Part shown: positions 56,755-64,000 of the stretch, piece by piece
Position numbering within the stretch: the first letter of the stretch is position 1
How the letters are laid out: the number at the start of each line of letters is the position of its first letter
From: Pseudonocardia hierapolitana
GTDB taxonomy: Bacteria; Actinomycetota; Actinomycetes; Mycobacteriales; Pseudonocardiaceae
NCBI RefSeq assembly: GCF_007994075.1
Contig: NZ_VIWU01000001.1
Coordinates: forward strand, 7,378,001 to 7,442,000
Direction: 5' to 3'
Length of the DNA stretch: 64,000 nt
The notes under the pieces: generated by a model
Databases searched by the model: none
What the model was told of the DNA's origin: nothing
Seen by the model: only the letters and a program-made list of their open reading frames with translations
Position numbers and translations under genes: made by a program

Positions 56755-57782
56755 GTTTCGGCGCCCGCGCCGGTCTCATCGTCATGACCGCGGTGACTGA
56801 TCCCAGAACCTCCGACGCGCTGGCTGCGGCCCTGGCGGGCGACCAGACGGCATTCTCGACGCTCGTCGAGCCGCACCGCCGGGAGCTGCAGGTGCACTGC
56901 TACCGGATGCTGGGCTCGTTCACCGACGCCGAGGACCTGGTGCAGGAGACCCTGTTGCGGGCGTGGCGCCGCCGCGAGACCTTCGCGGGCCGGTCGACGT
57001 TCCGCGCGTGGCTCTACCGCATCGCCACCAACGCCTGCCTCGACCACATGGAGCGCCACCGCCGCCGCCCCGGAGAGAACGGCGAGGTCACCTGGCTGCA
57101 GCCGTTCCCGGACCGGATGCTCGAGCAGGCCGCGCCGCCGGACGCCGAACCGGACGCGACCGTCGTGGCGCGGGAGACGATCGAGCTGGCGTTCCTCGTC
57201 GCCGTGCAGCACCTGCCGCCGCGCCAGCGCGCGGTACTGATGCTGCGCGACGTGCTCGGCTGGTCGGCCGCGGAGAGCGCCGCGGTGCTCGAGACGAGCG
57301 TCGCCTCGGTGAACAGCGCGCTGCAACGAGCGAGGGCCACGATGCGCCAGCACCTGCCGAGGCAGCGCTCGGAGTGGTCGGTCGCCGGGCCCACCGACGA
57401 GGAGCGCTCCGTCCTGCAGCGCTTCATGGACGCCTGCGAGCGCGCCGACACGAGCGCGCTCGCGTCGCTGCTGCGCGAGGACGCGGTCTTCTCGATGCCG
57501 CCTCAGCCCGAAGTCACGCGTGGCCGGGACGCGATCATCGAGCTGTGGGCCCCCGCGCTGACCGGCCCGACAGGGCTCGGCGAGCTCCTCCTGGTGCCGG
57601 TGTGGCTGAACCGCCAACCCGCCGCCGCGAACTACGCGCGCCGGCCAGGCGACGCGGAGTTCCGCGCCCTGGCCGTGGACGTGCTGCGGGTCGAGGGCGG
57701 GTCGATCAGCGACGTCCTGTCGTTCGAGCACACGGAGACCTTCCCCGTCTTCGACCTGCTCGGCCTCCCGGCGACCCGGTAG
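56751..57782 (+). CDS. ECF sigma factor with SnoaL-like C-terminal domain
   Basis: 343-residue sigma-70 family protein. Region 2: YRMLGSFTDAEDLVQETLLR with WRRRETFAGRSTFRAWLYRI; region 4: HLPPRQRAVLMLRDVLGWSA, SVASVNSALQRARATM. Residues about 225-343 are a SnoaL/NTF2-like domain (LRRFMDACERADTSALASLL), as in SigG/SigJ-like ECF groups, where the extra domain replaces an anti-sigma factor as the control module. ATG at 56751 overlaps the symporter stop; an ATG at 56784 is the alternative. The GTG-started cupin gene follows 10 bp later. Confidence 0.9.
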   Translation: MSFGARAGLIVMTAVTDPRTSDALAAALAGDQTAFSTLVEPHRRELQVHCYRMLGSFTDAEDLVQETLLRAWRRRETFAGRSTFRAWLYRIATNACLDHMERHRRRPGENGEVTWLQPFPDRMLEQAAPPDAEPDATVVARETIELAFLVAVQHLPPRQRAVLMLRDVLGWSAAESAAVLETSVASVNSALQRARATMRQHLPRQRSEWSVAGPTDEERSVLQRFMDACERADTSALASLLREDAVFSMPPQPEVTRGRDAIIELWAPALTGPTGLGELLLVPVWLNRQPAAANYARRPGDAEFRALAVDVLRVEGGSISDVLSFEHTETFPVFDLLGLPATR

Positions 57783-57792
57783 GGAGCGGGAC

Positions 57793-58089
57793 GTGGACGC
57801 CGAGCCGATCACGTTCCTCGGCCGGCCGCTCGGCCCGTCGTTCCGGACCCACACGGTGACCATCCGTCCCGGTGACACCCGGCCCTACGACGCGCGGGAG
57901 TGGCAGGGTGCCCTGGTCGTCGTCGAGTGCGGAGCGGTGGTGGTGGAGGGCCACGCGGGCGGACGCAGGAGCTTCGGGACGGGGGACGTCCTCTGGCTCA
58001 CCGGGATGGGGGTGCGGGCCCTGCACAACGAGGGGCAGGAGAGCGCGGTGCTCGTCGCGGTCTCGCGCCGCGGGTCGGGCGGCCCGTGA
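57793..58089 (+). CDS. Cupin-like small protein
   Basis: 98-residue beta-barrel protein with cupin-like strands (FRTHTVTIRPGDTRPYDARE, ALVVVECGAVVVEGHAGGRR, GTGDVLWLTGMGVRALHNEG). The metal-binding His residues of classic cupins are mostly absent. GTG with GGGAGC upstream. Placed right after the ECF sigma factor, it may modulate its signal. The family call is moderate. Confidence 0.7.
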   Translation: MDAEPITFLGRPLGPSFRTHTVTIRPGDTRPYDAREWQGALVVVECGAVVVEGHAGGRRSFGTGDVLWLTGMGVRALHNEGQESAVLVAVSRRGSGGP

Positions 58090-58117
58090 CGAACGGCCGG
58101 GGCGCGAGTGCGGCCGT

Positions 58118-60418
58118 TCAGTCGCCGGTGAGCGCCCCGGCCACGGACTCCACGGCGTCGGTGACGCCGGACAGCGCGGAGTCGTCGCCGGAGTCCTCGT
58201 CGCCCTCGCTGGAGTCGCTGTCGCTGGAGTCGCTGTCGCTGGAGTCGCTGTCGCTGGAGTCGCTGTCGCTGGAGTCGCTGTCGCTGGAGTCGCTGTCGCT
58301 GGAGTCGCTGTCGCTGGAGTCGCTGTCGCTGGAGTCGCTGTCGCTGGAGTCGCTGTCGCTGGAGTCGCTGTCGCTCGAGTCGTTGGAGTCGCGGTCGTTG
58401 GAGTCGCGGTCGTTGGAGTCGCGGTCGTTGGAGTCGCGGTCGCTGGAGTCGCGGTCCGATCCGCTGTCGGATGAGTCGCTGTCGGACGAGTCGCCTGATT
58501 CGTCGGCCTCGTCGTTTCTGGCCTCGTCGCTTCTGGCCTCGTCGCTGCTCGAGTCGTCGCTGCTCGAGTCGTCGCCGTTGCTGTCGGAGTTGTCGGCGTC
58601 CGACGAGCTGCTGCCGCTCGAGCCCTCATCGGTGTCGGTGCTGTCACCGGCGTCCTCGGCGTCCTCGGCCGAATCGGCTGCGGTGTCCTCGGCTGCTTCC
58701 TCCGCGGAGTCGTCCGTGGCGGGCTCTTCGGGGGCCGGTCCTTCGGCGGCGGGCCCGCCACCATCGTCGGCCGGGCCGGGCTCGGCGGGGGCGGCGTCGT
58801 CCGCTGCTTCTCCTCCTGCGGGAGCGGGAGCGGGAGCGGGGGCGAGGGCGGCGTCGTCGGCCGGGGCTGCGTCGGCCGGGGCTCCGTCGGAGGGGGCATC
58901 GTCGCCTTCGGCAGGTGACGCCGCCTCGTCCTCGGCTGCGTCCTCGCCTGCCGGTGCGGTGTCGGCCTCGCCGGCGGTGTCGGGCTCCTCGGCCGGGTCG
59001 GGCTCCTCCGCGGTGTCGGGCTCCTCCGCGGTGTCGGGCTCGCCGGCGGAGCCGGGTTCCTCGTCGGTGTCGGACTCGGCAGCGCTGTCGGGTTCGGAAG
59101 CGTCGTCGGGTTCGGAAGCGCTGTCGGGTTCGGAAGCGCTGTCGGGCTCGTCCGAGCCGGTGCCGGACTCGTCGTCGGACTGGGTGCTCGGCTGCCCCTC
59201 GGAGCCGGATCCCGCATCGGGATCCCCGTCGTCATCGGAGTCCGCAGGGGGTTCGGCCGGTGCCTGCGGTTCGGGGTTCTGCGAGCCCGGGCCCGGGTCG
59301 GTGGAGGGCTGGGACTGACCGCCGGGTTCGCTGCCCGACCCATTGCCGGTGGTCGGGGCCGGGTTCTGGCCGCTCCCTGGCGGATTCTGCGGCTCGCCGG
59401 TCTGCGGTCCGCCGGTCTGGGGCTGGCCAGGCTGGGGCTCGCCGGTCTGGGGCTCGCCGGTCTGGGGCCCGCCGGTCTGGGGCTCAGCGGTCTGCGGTGT
59501 CGTACCCGGGCCGGACGGGGCACCGGCGTCCACACCGGGCTCGGTCGCGGCCGACGGTCCCTGACCGCCCGGGGCCTCGGGCGCGTTGCCCTCGTTCAGC
59601 CCGGGGAACGGCGGCGAAGCGAGAATGCTCTCCTCAGCCGGGCCCTCCGTGCGTCCGCCCGATGTGTCGGGCTCGTCCGCGTCGGTGGGACGGCCCGTGT
59701 CGATCGCCCCCGTGCCGATTTCATCGGAGAGCTGCGACTGCACGCGGGCGAGGTCCTCCAGGCCCTCGTCGGGCCGGACGGCGGGCAGGCTCGCGGCGGC
59801 GGCGTCGATCTGGCGGGCGGCCTCGTCGGGCCGGCCCGCGCGCAGCGCCGCACGCGCCTGCTCGAGGTGGTCGTTCACCACGATCGCGGCCTCGACCGAT
59901 CGCGCCCGCTCGGCGTAGAACACCTCCGAGACGGGCCACAGGACGCTGCCCGGTTCGGCGTCGGAAGCGCCGACCGCGACCCCCGAGGTCGCGAGGGCGA
60001 TGAGGGCGGCCGCGACCCCTAGCCGCCGGGCGTACGGAGTGAGGGCCCGGTGGCGACCGGAGCGCAGCGGGGTGACGGTGGCGGGTGCACCGGTCGGCTC
60101 GTCGGAATCCCCGGGAGCCGAAACGCTGGTCGTGGTGTCGGCGATAACGCCTGTAGTGGACGCGGAACCGGACTCGATGGCCTCGGGACGGACCTCGGCC
60201 ACCCAGGCCGCGAGCATCGCGATGAGCTCGTCCTCGGTGCCGCGGGCCGACGCGGGCACGTCGCGCGGGGCGACGAGTCCCGCGGCGATCCGCTCGACGA
60301 ACTCGTCGTCCGCGCGCAGGGCCGCGACGTCGAGGGGATGCTCGGTGTCCTGAGGCTGAGACCCGCGGTTCGCAGGACCACCCCCGTCGGGGAGATCGTT
60401 CTCGTCTCCGAGCCGCAC
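58118..60418 (-). CDS. RsdA-like anti-sigma factor with a giant acidic Ser/Asp-repeat tail
   Basis: 766-residue protein. The N terminus (residues 1-85: HPLDVAALRADDEFVERIAA, TEDELIAMLAAWVAEVRPE) matches the sigma-D-binding region of the RsdA anti-sigma factor. One membrane helix (LGVAAALIALATSGVAVGA, about 134-154) follows, then an outside segment with EVFYAERARSVEAAIVVNDH. The remaining ~520 residues are low-complexity: QTGEPQTG repeats, acidic Glu/Pro/Ala runs and finally about 16 five-residue SDSDS or NDRDS repeats. No sigma-D gene is adjacent. The GTG at 60418 follows GGAGG by 5 bases; the open frame begins 13 codons earlier at a TTG. Confidence 0.8.
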   Translation of the reverse strand: MRLGDENDLPDGGGPANRGSQPQDTEHPLDVAALRADDEFVERIAAGLVAPRDVPASARGTEDELIAMLAAWVAEVRPEAIESGSASTTGVIADTTTSVSAPGDSDEPTGAPATVTPLRSGRHRALTPYARRLGVAAALIALATSGVAVGASDAEPGSVLWPVSEVFYAERARSVEAAIVVNDHLEQARAALRAGRPDEAARQIDAAAASLPAVRPDEGLEDLARVQSQLSDEIGTGAIDTGRPTDADEPDTSGGRTEGPAEESILASPPFPGLNEGNAPEAPGGQGPSAATEPGVDAGAPSGPGTTPQTAEPQTGGPQTGEPQTGEPQPGQPQTGGPQTGEPQNPPGSGQNPAPTTGNGSGSEPGGQSQPSTDPGPGSQNPEPQAPAEPPADSDDDGDPDAGSGSEGQPSTQSDDESGTGSDEPDSASEPDSASEPDDASEPDSAAESDTDEEPGSAGEPDTAEEPDTAEEPDPAEEPDTAGEADTAPAGEDAAEDEAASPAEGDDAPSDGAPADAAPADDAALAPAPAPAPAGGEAADDAAPAEPGPADDGGGPAAEGPAPEEPATDDSAEEAAEDTAADSAEDAEDAGDSTDTDEGSSGSSSSDADNSDSNGDDSSSDDSSSDEARSDEARNDEADESGDSSDSDSSDSGSDRDSSDRDSNDRDSNDRDSNDRDSNDSSDSDSSDSDSSDSDSSDSDSSDSDSSDSDSSDSDSSDSDSSDSDSSDSDSSDSDSSEGDEDSGDDSALSGVTDAVESVAGALTGD
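58206..58450. repeat. 15-bp tandem repeat encoding SDSDS/NDRDS pentapeptides
   Basis: About eleven near-identical copies of GAGTCGCTGTCGCTG followed by four of a variant with GTTGGAGTCGCGGTC, 15 bp each, keep the reading frame of the RsdA-like tail. Such arrays change copy number easily. Confidence 0.9.
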
Positions 60419-60529
60419 CCCGACCTCCGTTTCTCGTAGGTGGTGCCGGCCGGGCAACCGGCGACAAGACTACCCCGGTCGCAGTAGCGTCCCGGGGTGT
60501 GTCTCGTGAGTAGTCGCTCTCGAGCCGCC

Positions 60530-60555
60530 CGATGTTTCGCGTCCGCGATGTTTCG
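60530..60555 (-). promoter_or_regulatory. Direct repeat in the promoter region of the RsdA-like gene
   Basis: CGATGTTTCG occurs twice, 16 bp apart (60530-60539 and 60546-60555), in the 160-bp gap between the GH1 gene and the RsdA-like gene. Possible regulator site; nothing else in the gap was recognised. Confidence 0.35.
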
Positions 60556-60578
60556 ACCCACTTTCGGGCCCGCAGGCG

Positions 60579-62021
60579 TCACTCGGGCAGGGCGTTGCGG
60601 CGGATCACCTCGGCGAAGAAGTGGGCGCTGTCCTTCGGGGTGCGGACCTGAGTGGCGTAGTCGACGTGGACGATCCCGAATCGCTTGGCGTAACCCCACG
60701 CCCACTCGAAGTTGTCCAGGAGGGACCACACGTAGTACCCGGTGACGGGCGCACCGGCCTCGATCGCCGCGTGCAGGGCCGTGAGGTGTCCGCGCAGGTA
60801 CTCGACGCGGTCTGTGTCGGCGATCCGTCCGTCGGGGCCGACGACGTCCGGGTATGCGGCGCCGTTCTCGGTGACCAGGAGCTCCAGGCCCGGGGCCTCC
60901 CGCGCCACCCGCAGCAGCAGCTCGGTGAGCCCGCGCGGGTCGATGCTCCACCCCATGTCGGTCTTCGGCCCGTGTTGGATCGGGAACTCGACGTCGTCGC
61001 AGGCGATCCACGGGCTGGCGGCGCCGTCGCCGTGACCGTCGGCGTTCTCCTTGGGGTGCTCCCGCGTCCAGTGCCGCGCGATGGTGGGGGAGTAGTAGTT
61101 GATGCCCAGCGCGTCGATCCGGGCCGAGATGACGTCGAGGTCGCCGTCCCGCACGAACGACCAGTCGGTCACGCCCGCCGTGTCGGCCTGCACGTCCGCG
61201 GGGTAACGCCCGTGGAGCACCGGGTCGAGGAACACCCGGTTCTGCAGCCCGTCGACCCTGCGTGCCGCGTCGGCGTCGAGGTCCGATGCCGGGTTCTCCG
61301 GACGGACCCACGCGAGGTTCAGCGTGATCGCCACCCGGCTCGTCGGTGCGGCCCGGCGGATGGCGGCCGTCGCGAGGCCGTGTGCCAGGTTGAGGTGGTG
61401 GACGGCCGAGAGCGCGGCCGCGTCGTCGGTGCGGCCCGGGGCGTGCACGCCGCTCGCGTAGCCGAGGTAGGCGCTGCACCACGGCTCGTTCAGCGTGATG
61501 AAGAGCGGCACCCGGTCTCCCAGCGCCGCGGCCACCACCTCCGCGTACTCGGCGAACCGCTCCGCGGTGCGCCGCGCCGTCCAGCCGCCTGCGTCCTCGA
61601 GCGACTGCGGGAGGTCCCAGTGGTACAGCGTGATCGACGGGCTGATCCCGTGCGCGAGCAGCTCGTCGACCAGGTCGGAGTAGAAGGCGATGCCCTCGGC
61701 GTTGACGGGGCCGAGCTCGTCGGGCGTGACCTGGGGGCTGATCCGGGGCCACGAGACGGAGAACCGGTACGAGGTGAGCCCCAGCCGTGCCATCAGCGCG
61801 ACGTCGTCGCGGAACCGGTGGTAGTGGTCGACGGCGACGTCCCCGGTGTCACCGCGTGCGACGCGGCCCGGCGTGTGGGAGAAGGTGTCCCAGATCGACG
61901 GCGTGCGCCCACCCTCCGCGACGGCCCCCTCGATCTGGTAGGCGGCGGTGGCGGAACCCCACAGGAAACCCTGGGGGAACCGGATCGCGCCGGTCGCGGT
62001 GCTGGGTTGGGTGGCGGTCAC
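60579..62021 (-). CDS. Beta-glucosidase, glycoside hydrolase family 1
   Basis: 480-residue GH1 enzyme hydrolysing beta-glucosides (and often galactosides). N terminus [20 protein letters not shown], acid/base Glu in [14 protein letters not shown], nucleophile Glu in [14 protein letters not shown], and late motif [20 protein letters not shown]. No signal peptide, so cytosolic. GTG at 62021 overlaps the stop of the pseudouridine synthase gene (GTGA); AGGGAAGGA provides the RBS. Confidence 0.94.
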   Translation of the reverse strand: MTATQPSTATGAIRFPQGFLWGSATAAYQIEGAVAEGGRTPSIWDTFSHTPGRVARGDTGDVAVDHYHRFRDDVALMARLGLTSYRFSVSWPRISPQVTPDELGPVNAEGIAFYSDLVDELLAHGISPSITLYHWDLPQSLEDAGGWTARRTAERFAEYAEVVAAALGDRVPLFITLNEPWCSAYLGYASGVHAPGRTDDAAALSAVHHLNLAHGLATAAIRRAAPTSRVAITLNLAWVRPENPASDLDADAARRVDGLQNRVFLDPVLHGRYPADVQADTAGVTDWSFVRDGDLDVISARIDALGINYYSPTIARHWTREHPKENADGHGDGAASPWIACDDVEFPIQHGPKTDMGWSIDPRGLTELLLRVAREAPGLELLVTENGAAYPDVVGPDGRIADTDRVEYLRGHLTALHAAIEAGAPVTGYYVWSLLDNFEWAWGYAKRFGIVHVDYATQVRTPKDSAHFFAEVIRRNALPE

Positions 62022-62956
62022 GGCCGTCCTTCCCTCGTCGGTGATGCCCACTTGTCGAAGGAGGTCCATGCTTGCAGGTCGAGCCGGGTGGTGAACCGGC
62101 GCGTCGCCCCGGTGAAGGGGTCGCGGAACTCCAGTGCGGCCGCGAGCAGCTGCAGGGGGCGGCGGAAATCGTTGAGCGGCTTCTCGGTGAGCTCGGGGTA
62201 GAAGTCGTCGCCGAGGATCGGGACGCCGAGTCCGTTCATGTGCACCCGCAGCTGGTGGGTGCGCCCCGTCTCGGGCACGAGCCGGTAACGGGCGAGGCCG
62301 TTGCGGTGGGCCAGCAGCTCGACGTGCGTGACCGCGTTGACCGGGCCGGGCTCCTCGTACGCGCGGATCACCCCGCGTTCCTTGACGATCCGGCTCTCCA
62401 CCGTGCGGGGCAGGGTGAGGGCCGGGTCGTGGGGCGCGACGGCCTCGTAGGTCTTGCGGACCCGCCGGTCGCGGAACAGCGTCTGGTAGGCACCGCGCCG
62501 TTCCCGGCGGACGACGAACATGAGCAGGCCGGCGGTGGGCCGGTCCAGCCGGTGGGCGGGCGAGAGCGTCGGCAGGTCCAGGTCCCGGCGCAGCCGCACG
62601 AGCGCGGTCTCGAGGATGTGGCGTCCGCGCGGGATCGTGGCGAGGAAGTGCGGCTTGTCGACGACGAGCAGGTCGTCGTCGCGGTGCACGATGCCGATCT
62701 CGAACGGCACGGACGCCTCGTCGGGGAGGTCCCGGTGGAACCACAGGAACTCCTCCGGCACGAACGGCGCGTCCGGCGCGATCGGCCCGCTCCGGTCGAC
62801 GATGCGCTGCTCCCGGAGCATGGCGTCGATCCGCGCCGGGTCGACGCGCGGTAGCCGCTCGACCAGGTGGTCGCGCATCGTGGCCCATGACGTTTCCGCC
62901 GGCGTCCGCAGCCGCACCGGGTCGAGCCCGTGCCGCTGCGGAAGCGGCGACTTCAA
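62018..62956 (-). CDS. RluA-family pseudouridine synthase
   Basis: 312-residue RNA pseudouridine synthase. The catalytic Asp lies in [17 protein letters not shown], with [17 protein letters not shown] and [17 protein letters not shown] as the other family motifs. The N-terminal 75 residues carry an S4-like region. Resembles actinobacterial RluA paralogues acting on rRNA; the exact site is not known. Starts at a TTG (62956) directly before the conserved [15 protein letters not shown]. Confidence 0.9.
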   Translation of the reverse strand: MKSPLPQRHGLDPVRLRTPAETSWATMRDHLVERLPRVDPARIDAMLREQRIVDRSGPIAPDAPFVPEEFLWFHRDLPDEASVPFEIGIVHRDDDLLVVDKPHFLATIPRGRHILETALVRLRRDLDLPTLSPAHRLDRPTAGLLMFVVRRERRGAYQTLFRDRRVRKTYEAVAPHDPALTLPRTVESRIVKERGVIRAYEEPGPVNAVTHVELLAHRNGLARYRLVPETGRTHQLRVHMNGLGVPILGDDFYPELTEKPLNDFRRPLQLLAAALEFRDPFTGATRRFTTRLDLQAWTSFDKWASPTREGRP

Positions 62957-62993
62957 CTTGCGCCTCAGCGAGAGCTCCGCTCAGATCGCGGTG

Positions 62994-63923
62994 TCAAATT
63001 TCCGCACGGATCCGGGTGAGGATCTCCTCGGTGCGCTCCGGCTGCTCCACCTGTGCGCACAGCCGGTCCATCACCGCGGCGTAGTGCTCCACGTCGGAGC
63101 GCTTGTCCAGGTAGAGGGCGCTCGTGAGCTGCTCCAGGTAGACGATGTCGGGCAGGTCCGGCTCGGCGAAGCGCAGGATCGCGAACGGCCCGCCCGCCGC
63201 GGCGTGGCCGCCGTAGGAGAACGGCGCCACCTGCAGCGAGATGTTGGGCAGCTCGTTCATCTCGATCAGGTGCGTGAGCTGGTCCCGGCTCTGCTGGGGG
63301 CCCATCAGGGAGCGCCGCAGGGCGGCCTCGTCGACCACCGCCCACAGCGTGGGCGCGTTGGGGCCCGTGAGCAGCGCCTGACGCTGCATCCTCAGCTCGA
63401 CGCGGCGCTCGACCTCCACCGGGTCGGTGTGGCCGAGCATCGTGACGGCACGCGCGTAGTCGCGCGTCTGCAGCAGCCCGGGGACGAACTGGAGCTCGTA
63501 GTTGCGGATGACCGACGCGGCCTGCTCGAGCCCGAGGTAGGTCTCGAACCAGCTCGGCAGCAGGTCGGAGTAGCGATGCCACCAGCCCGGCGTGTTGGCC
63601 TGCCGGGCGAGGTCGAGGAACTGCTGCCGCTCGGCGGGGTCACGCACGCCGTAGCAGGTGAGCAGGTCCGCGACGTCGCGTTCCTTGAACCCGACGCGTC
63701 CCAGCTCGAGTCGGCTGATCTTCGCGGGCGAGGCTCGGATCGCCTCGCCCGCGCGGTCGCGGGTGACCCCCGCGGCCTCACGCTTGCGTCGCAGCGCCCC
63801 ACCGAGCCCGATGCGCAGCACGGTGGGGCCTGTCGGCGCTCCCTTCGGAGCGCGACCGCCGGCACGGTCGAGAGCGGACTGGTCGAACGACCCGGCCTCC
63901 GCGTCGTCGGGCACGACGATCAT
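62994..63923 (-). CDS. XRE-type regulator with DUF5753 domain
   Basis: 309-residue member of the same family as the gene at 24517: HTH at about 35-90 (LGGALRRKREAAGVTRDRAG, RASPAKISRLELGRVGF) and DUF5753 C terminus (FVPGLLQTRDYARAVTML, VVDEAALRRSLMGPQQS, QVAPFSYGGHAAAGGPFAIL). No DUF397 partner is seen in the window; it may lie to the right. ATG at 63923 follows a G-rich RBS; the frame is open to a GTG at 63989. Predicted regulator, target unknown. Confidence 0.83.
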   Translation of the reverse strand: MIVVPDDAEAGSFDQSALDRAGGRAPKGAPTGPTVLRIGLGGALRRKREAAGVTRDRAGEAIRASPAKISRLELGRVGFKERDVADLLTCYGVRDPAERQQFLDLARQANTPGWWHRYSDLLPSWFETYLGLEQAASVIRNYELQFVPGLLQTRDYARAVTMLGHTDPVEVERRVELRMQRQALLTGPNAPTLWAVVDEAALRRSLMGPQQSRDQLTHLIEMNELPNISLQVAPFSYGGHAAAGGPFAILRFAEPDLPDIVYLEQLTSALYLDKRSDVEHYAAVMDRLCAQVEQPERTEEILTRIRAEI

Positions 63924-63974
63924 CAGGTTCCCCCGGGAGTGTGTCTTGGTCGCGTTCACGTGCATGCGCACTGT

Positions 63975-63990
63975 AGTGAGCACACTCACT
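63975..63990. promoter_or_regulatory. Palindrome upstream of the DUF5753 regulator
   Basis: AGTGAG and CTCACT with a 4-base centre CACA form a perfect 6-bp inverted repeat about 50 bp upstream of the ATG at 63923. It may be an autoregulatory operator. Confidence 0.4.
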
Positions 63991-64000
63991 CTGCCGTGCA

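Noticed and set aside
56751..57782. Cognate sigma factor for the RsdA-like anti-sigma factor
   Set aside because: This ECF protein has a SnoaL-like regulatory domain of its own, lies on the other strand in a different transcription unit, and is not SigD-like. The link is by distance only.
58471..60003. Plus-strand Arg-rich and Ser/Leu-Glu-rich frames opposite the RsdA-like tail
   Set aside because: They are translations of the repeat DNA in other frames; only the minus-strand frame has an RBS, a recognisable N-terminal domain and a membrane helix.

Overview
The window is very GC-rich (most third codon positions are G or C) and is packed with actinobacterial families: DUF5753 helix-turn-helix/DUF397 pairs, an RsdA-type anti-sigma factor, the ABC-F/small HTH/enoyl-CoA hydratase neighbourhood known from mycobacteria, GTG starts and leaderless-looking promoters. 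A member of the Pseudonocardiaceae, probably Pseudonocardia or a close relative, fits best. This is an inference from gene content. No rRNA, tRNA, CRISPR array, phage or insertion sequence was recognised.

Layout. 1-4.1 kb: a minus-strand glycan-use operon (GH38 alpha-mannosidase, then a sugar-binding lipoprotein cut by the window edge) with a divergent GntR/LacI-type regulator. 5.3-12.8 kb: housekeeping and accessory genes (a frameshifted WYL regulator, VOC protein, GH16-like protein, adenylate cyclase, universal stress protein, lycopene cyclase, dNTPase, SDR). 12.8-19.6 kb: ABC-F protein behind a tiny leader ORF, small HTH protein, enoyl-CoA hydratase, amidase and ABC exporter. 19.7-23.4 kb and 28.9-41.8 kb: a purine/ureide catabolic region in two blocks. 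The first takes up purine and converts urate to allantoin (permease, uraD, uraH, uricase). The second, next to a divergent PucR regulator, holds a three-subunit xanthine dehydrogenase, an 8-oxoguanine/guanine deaminase-like protein, allantoinase, allantoicase, hydroxypyruvate isomerase, tartronate semialdehyde reductase and glyoxylate carboligase. Together they describe guanine/xanthine to urate, allantoin, ureidoglycolate, glyoxylate and glycerate. No AllA-type ureidoglycolate lyase is present. The blocks are separated by about 5.5 kb of unrelated genes.

42-52 kb: a GGDEF/EAL protein, a ROK repressor and a divergent sugar operon (ATPase, permease, periplasmic binding protein, Gfo/Idh/MocA dehydrogenase, isomerase/epimerase). 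52-58 kb: a small unrecognised ORF, an acetyltransferase, then a LytS/LytTR two-component system translationally linked to a small membrane protein, a sodium:solute symporter and an ECF sigma factor. 58-64 kb: an RsdA-like anti-sigma factor with an enormous acidic Ser/Asp repeat tail, a GH1 beta-glucosidase, an RluA-type pseudouridine synthase and another DUF5753 regulator.

The most unusual signal is a set of intra-operon stop-start cassettes of about 77 bp (22106-22182, 37224-37298, 47438-47514, 47515-47591). Each begins inside the NTGA overlap with the upstream stop codon. Three of the four encode a 26-residue peptide and end in a GTGA overlap with the next start codon; the fourth is fused in frame to allantoicase. 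A 17-bp tandem repeat at 54685-54735 does the same on a smaller scale with six-codon ORFs. Several long inverted repeats lie between genes, including one inside the ureide operon.
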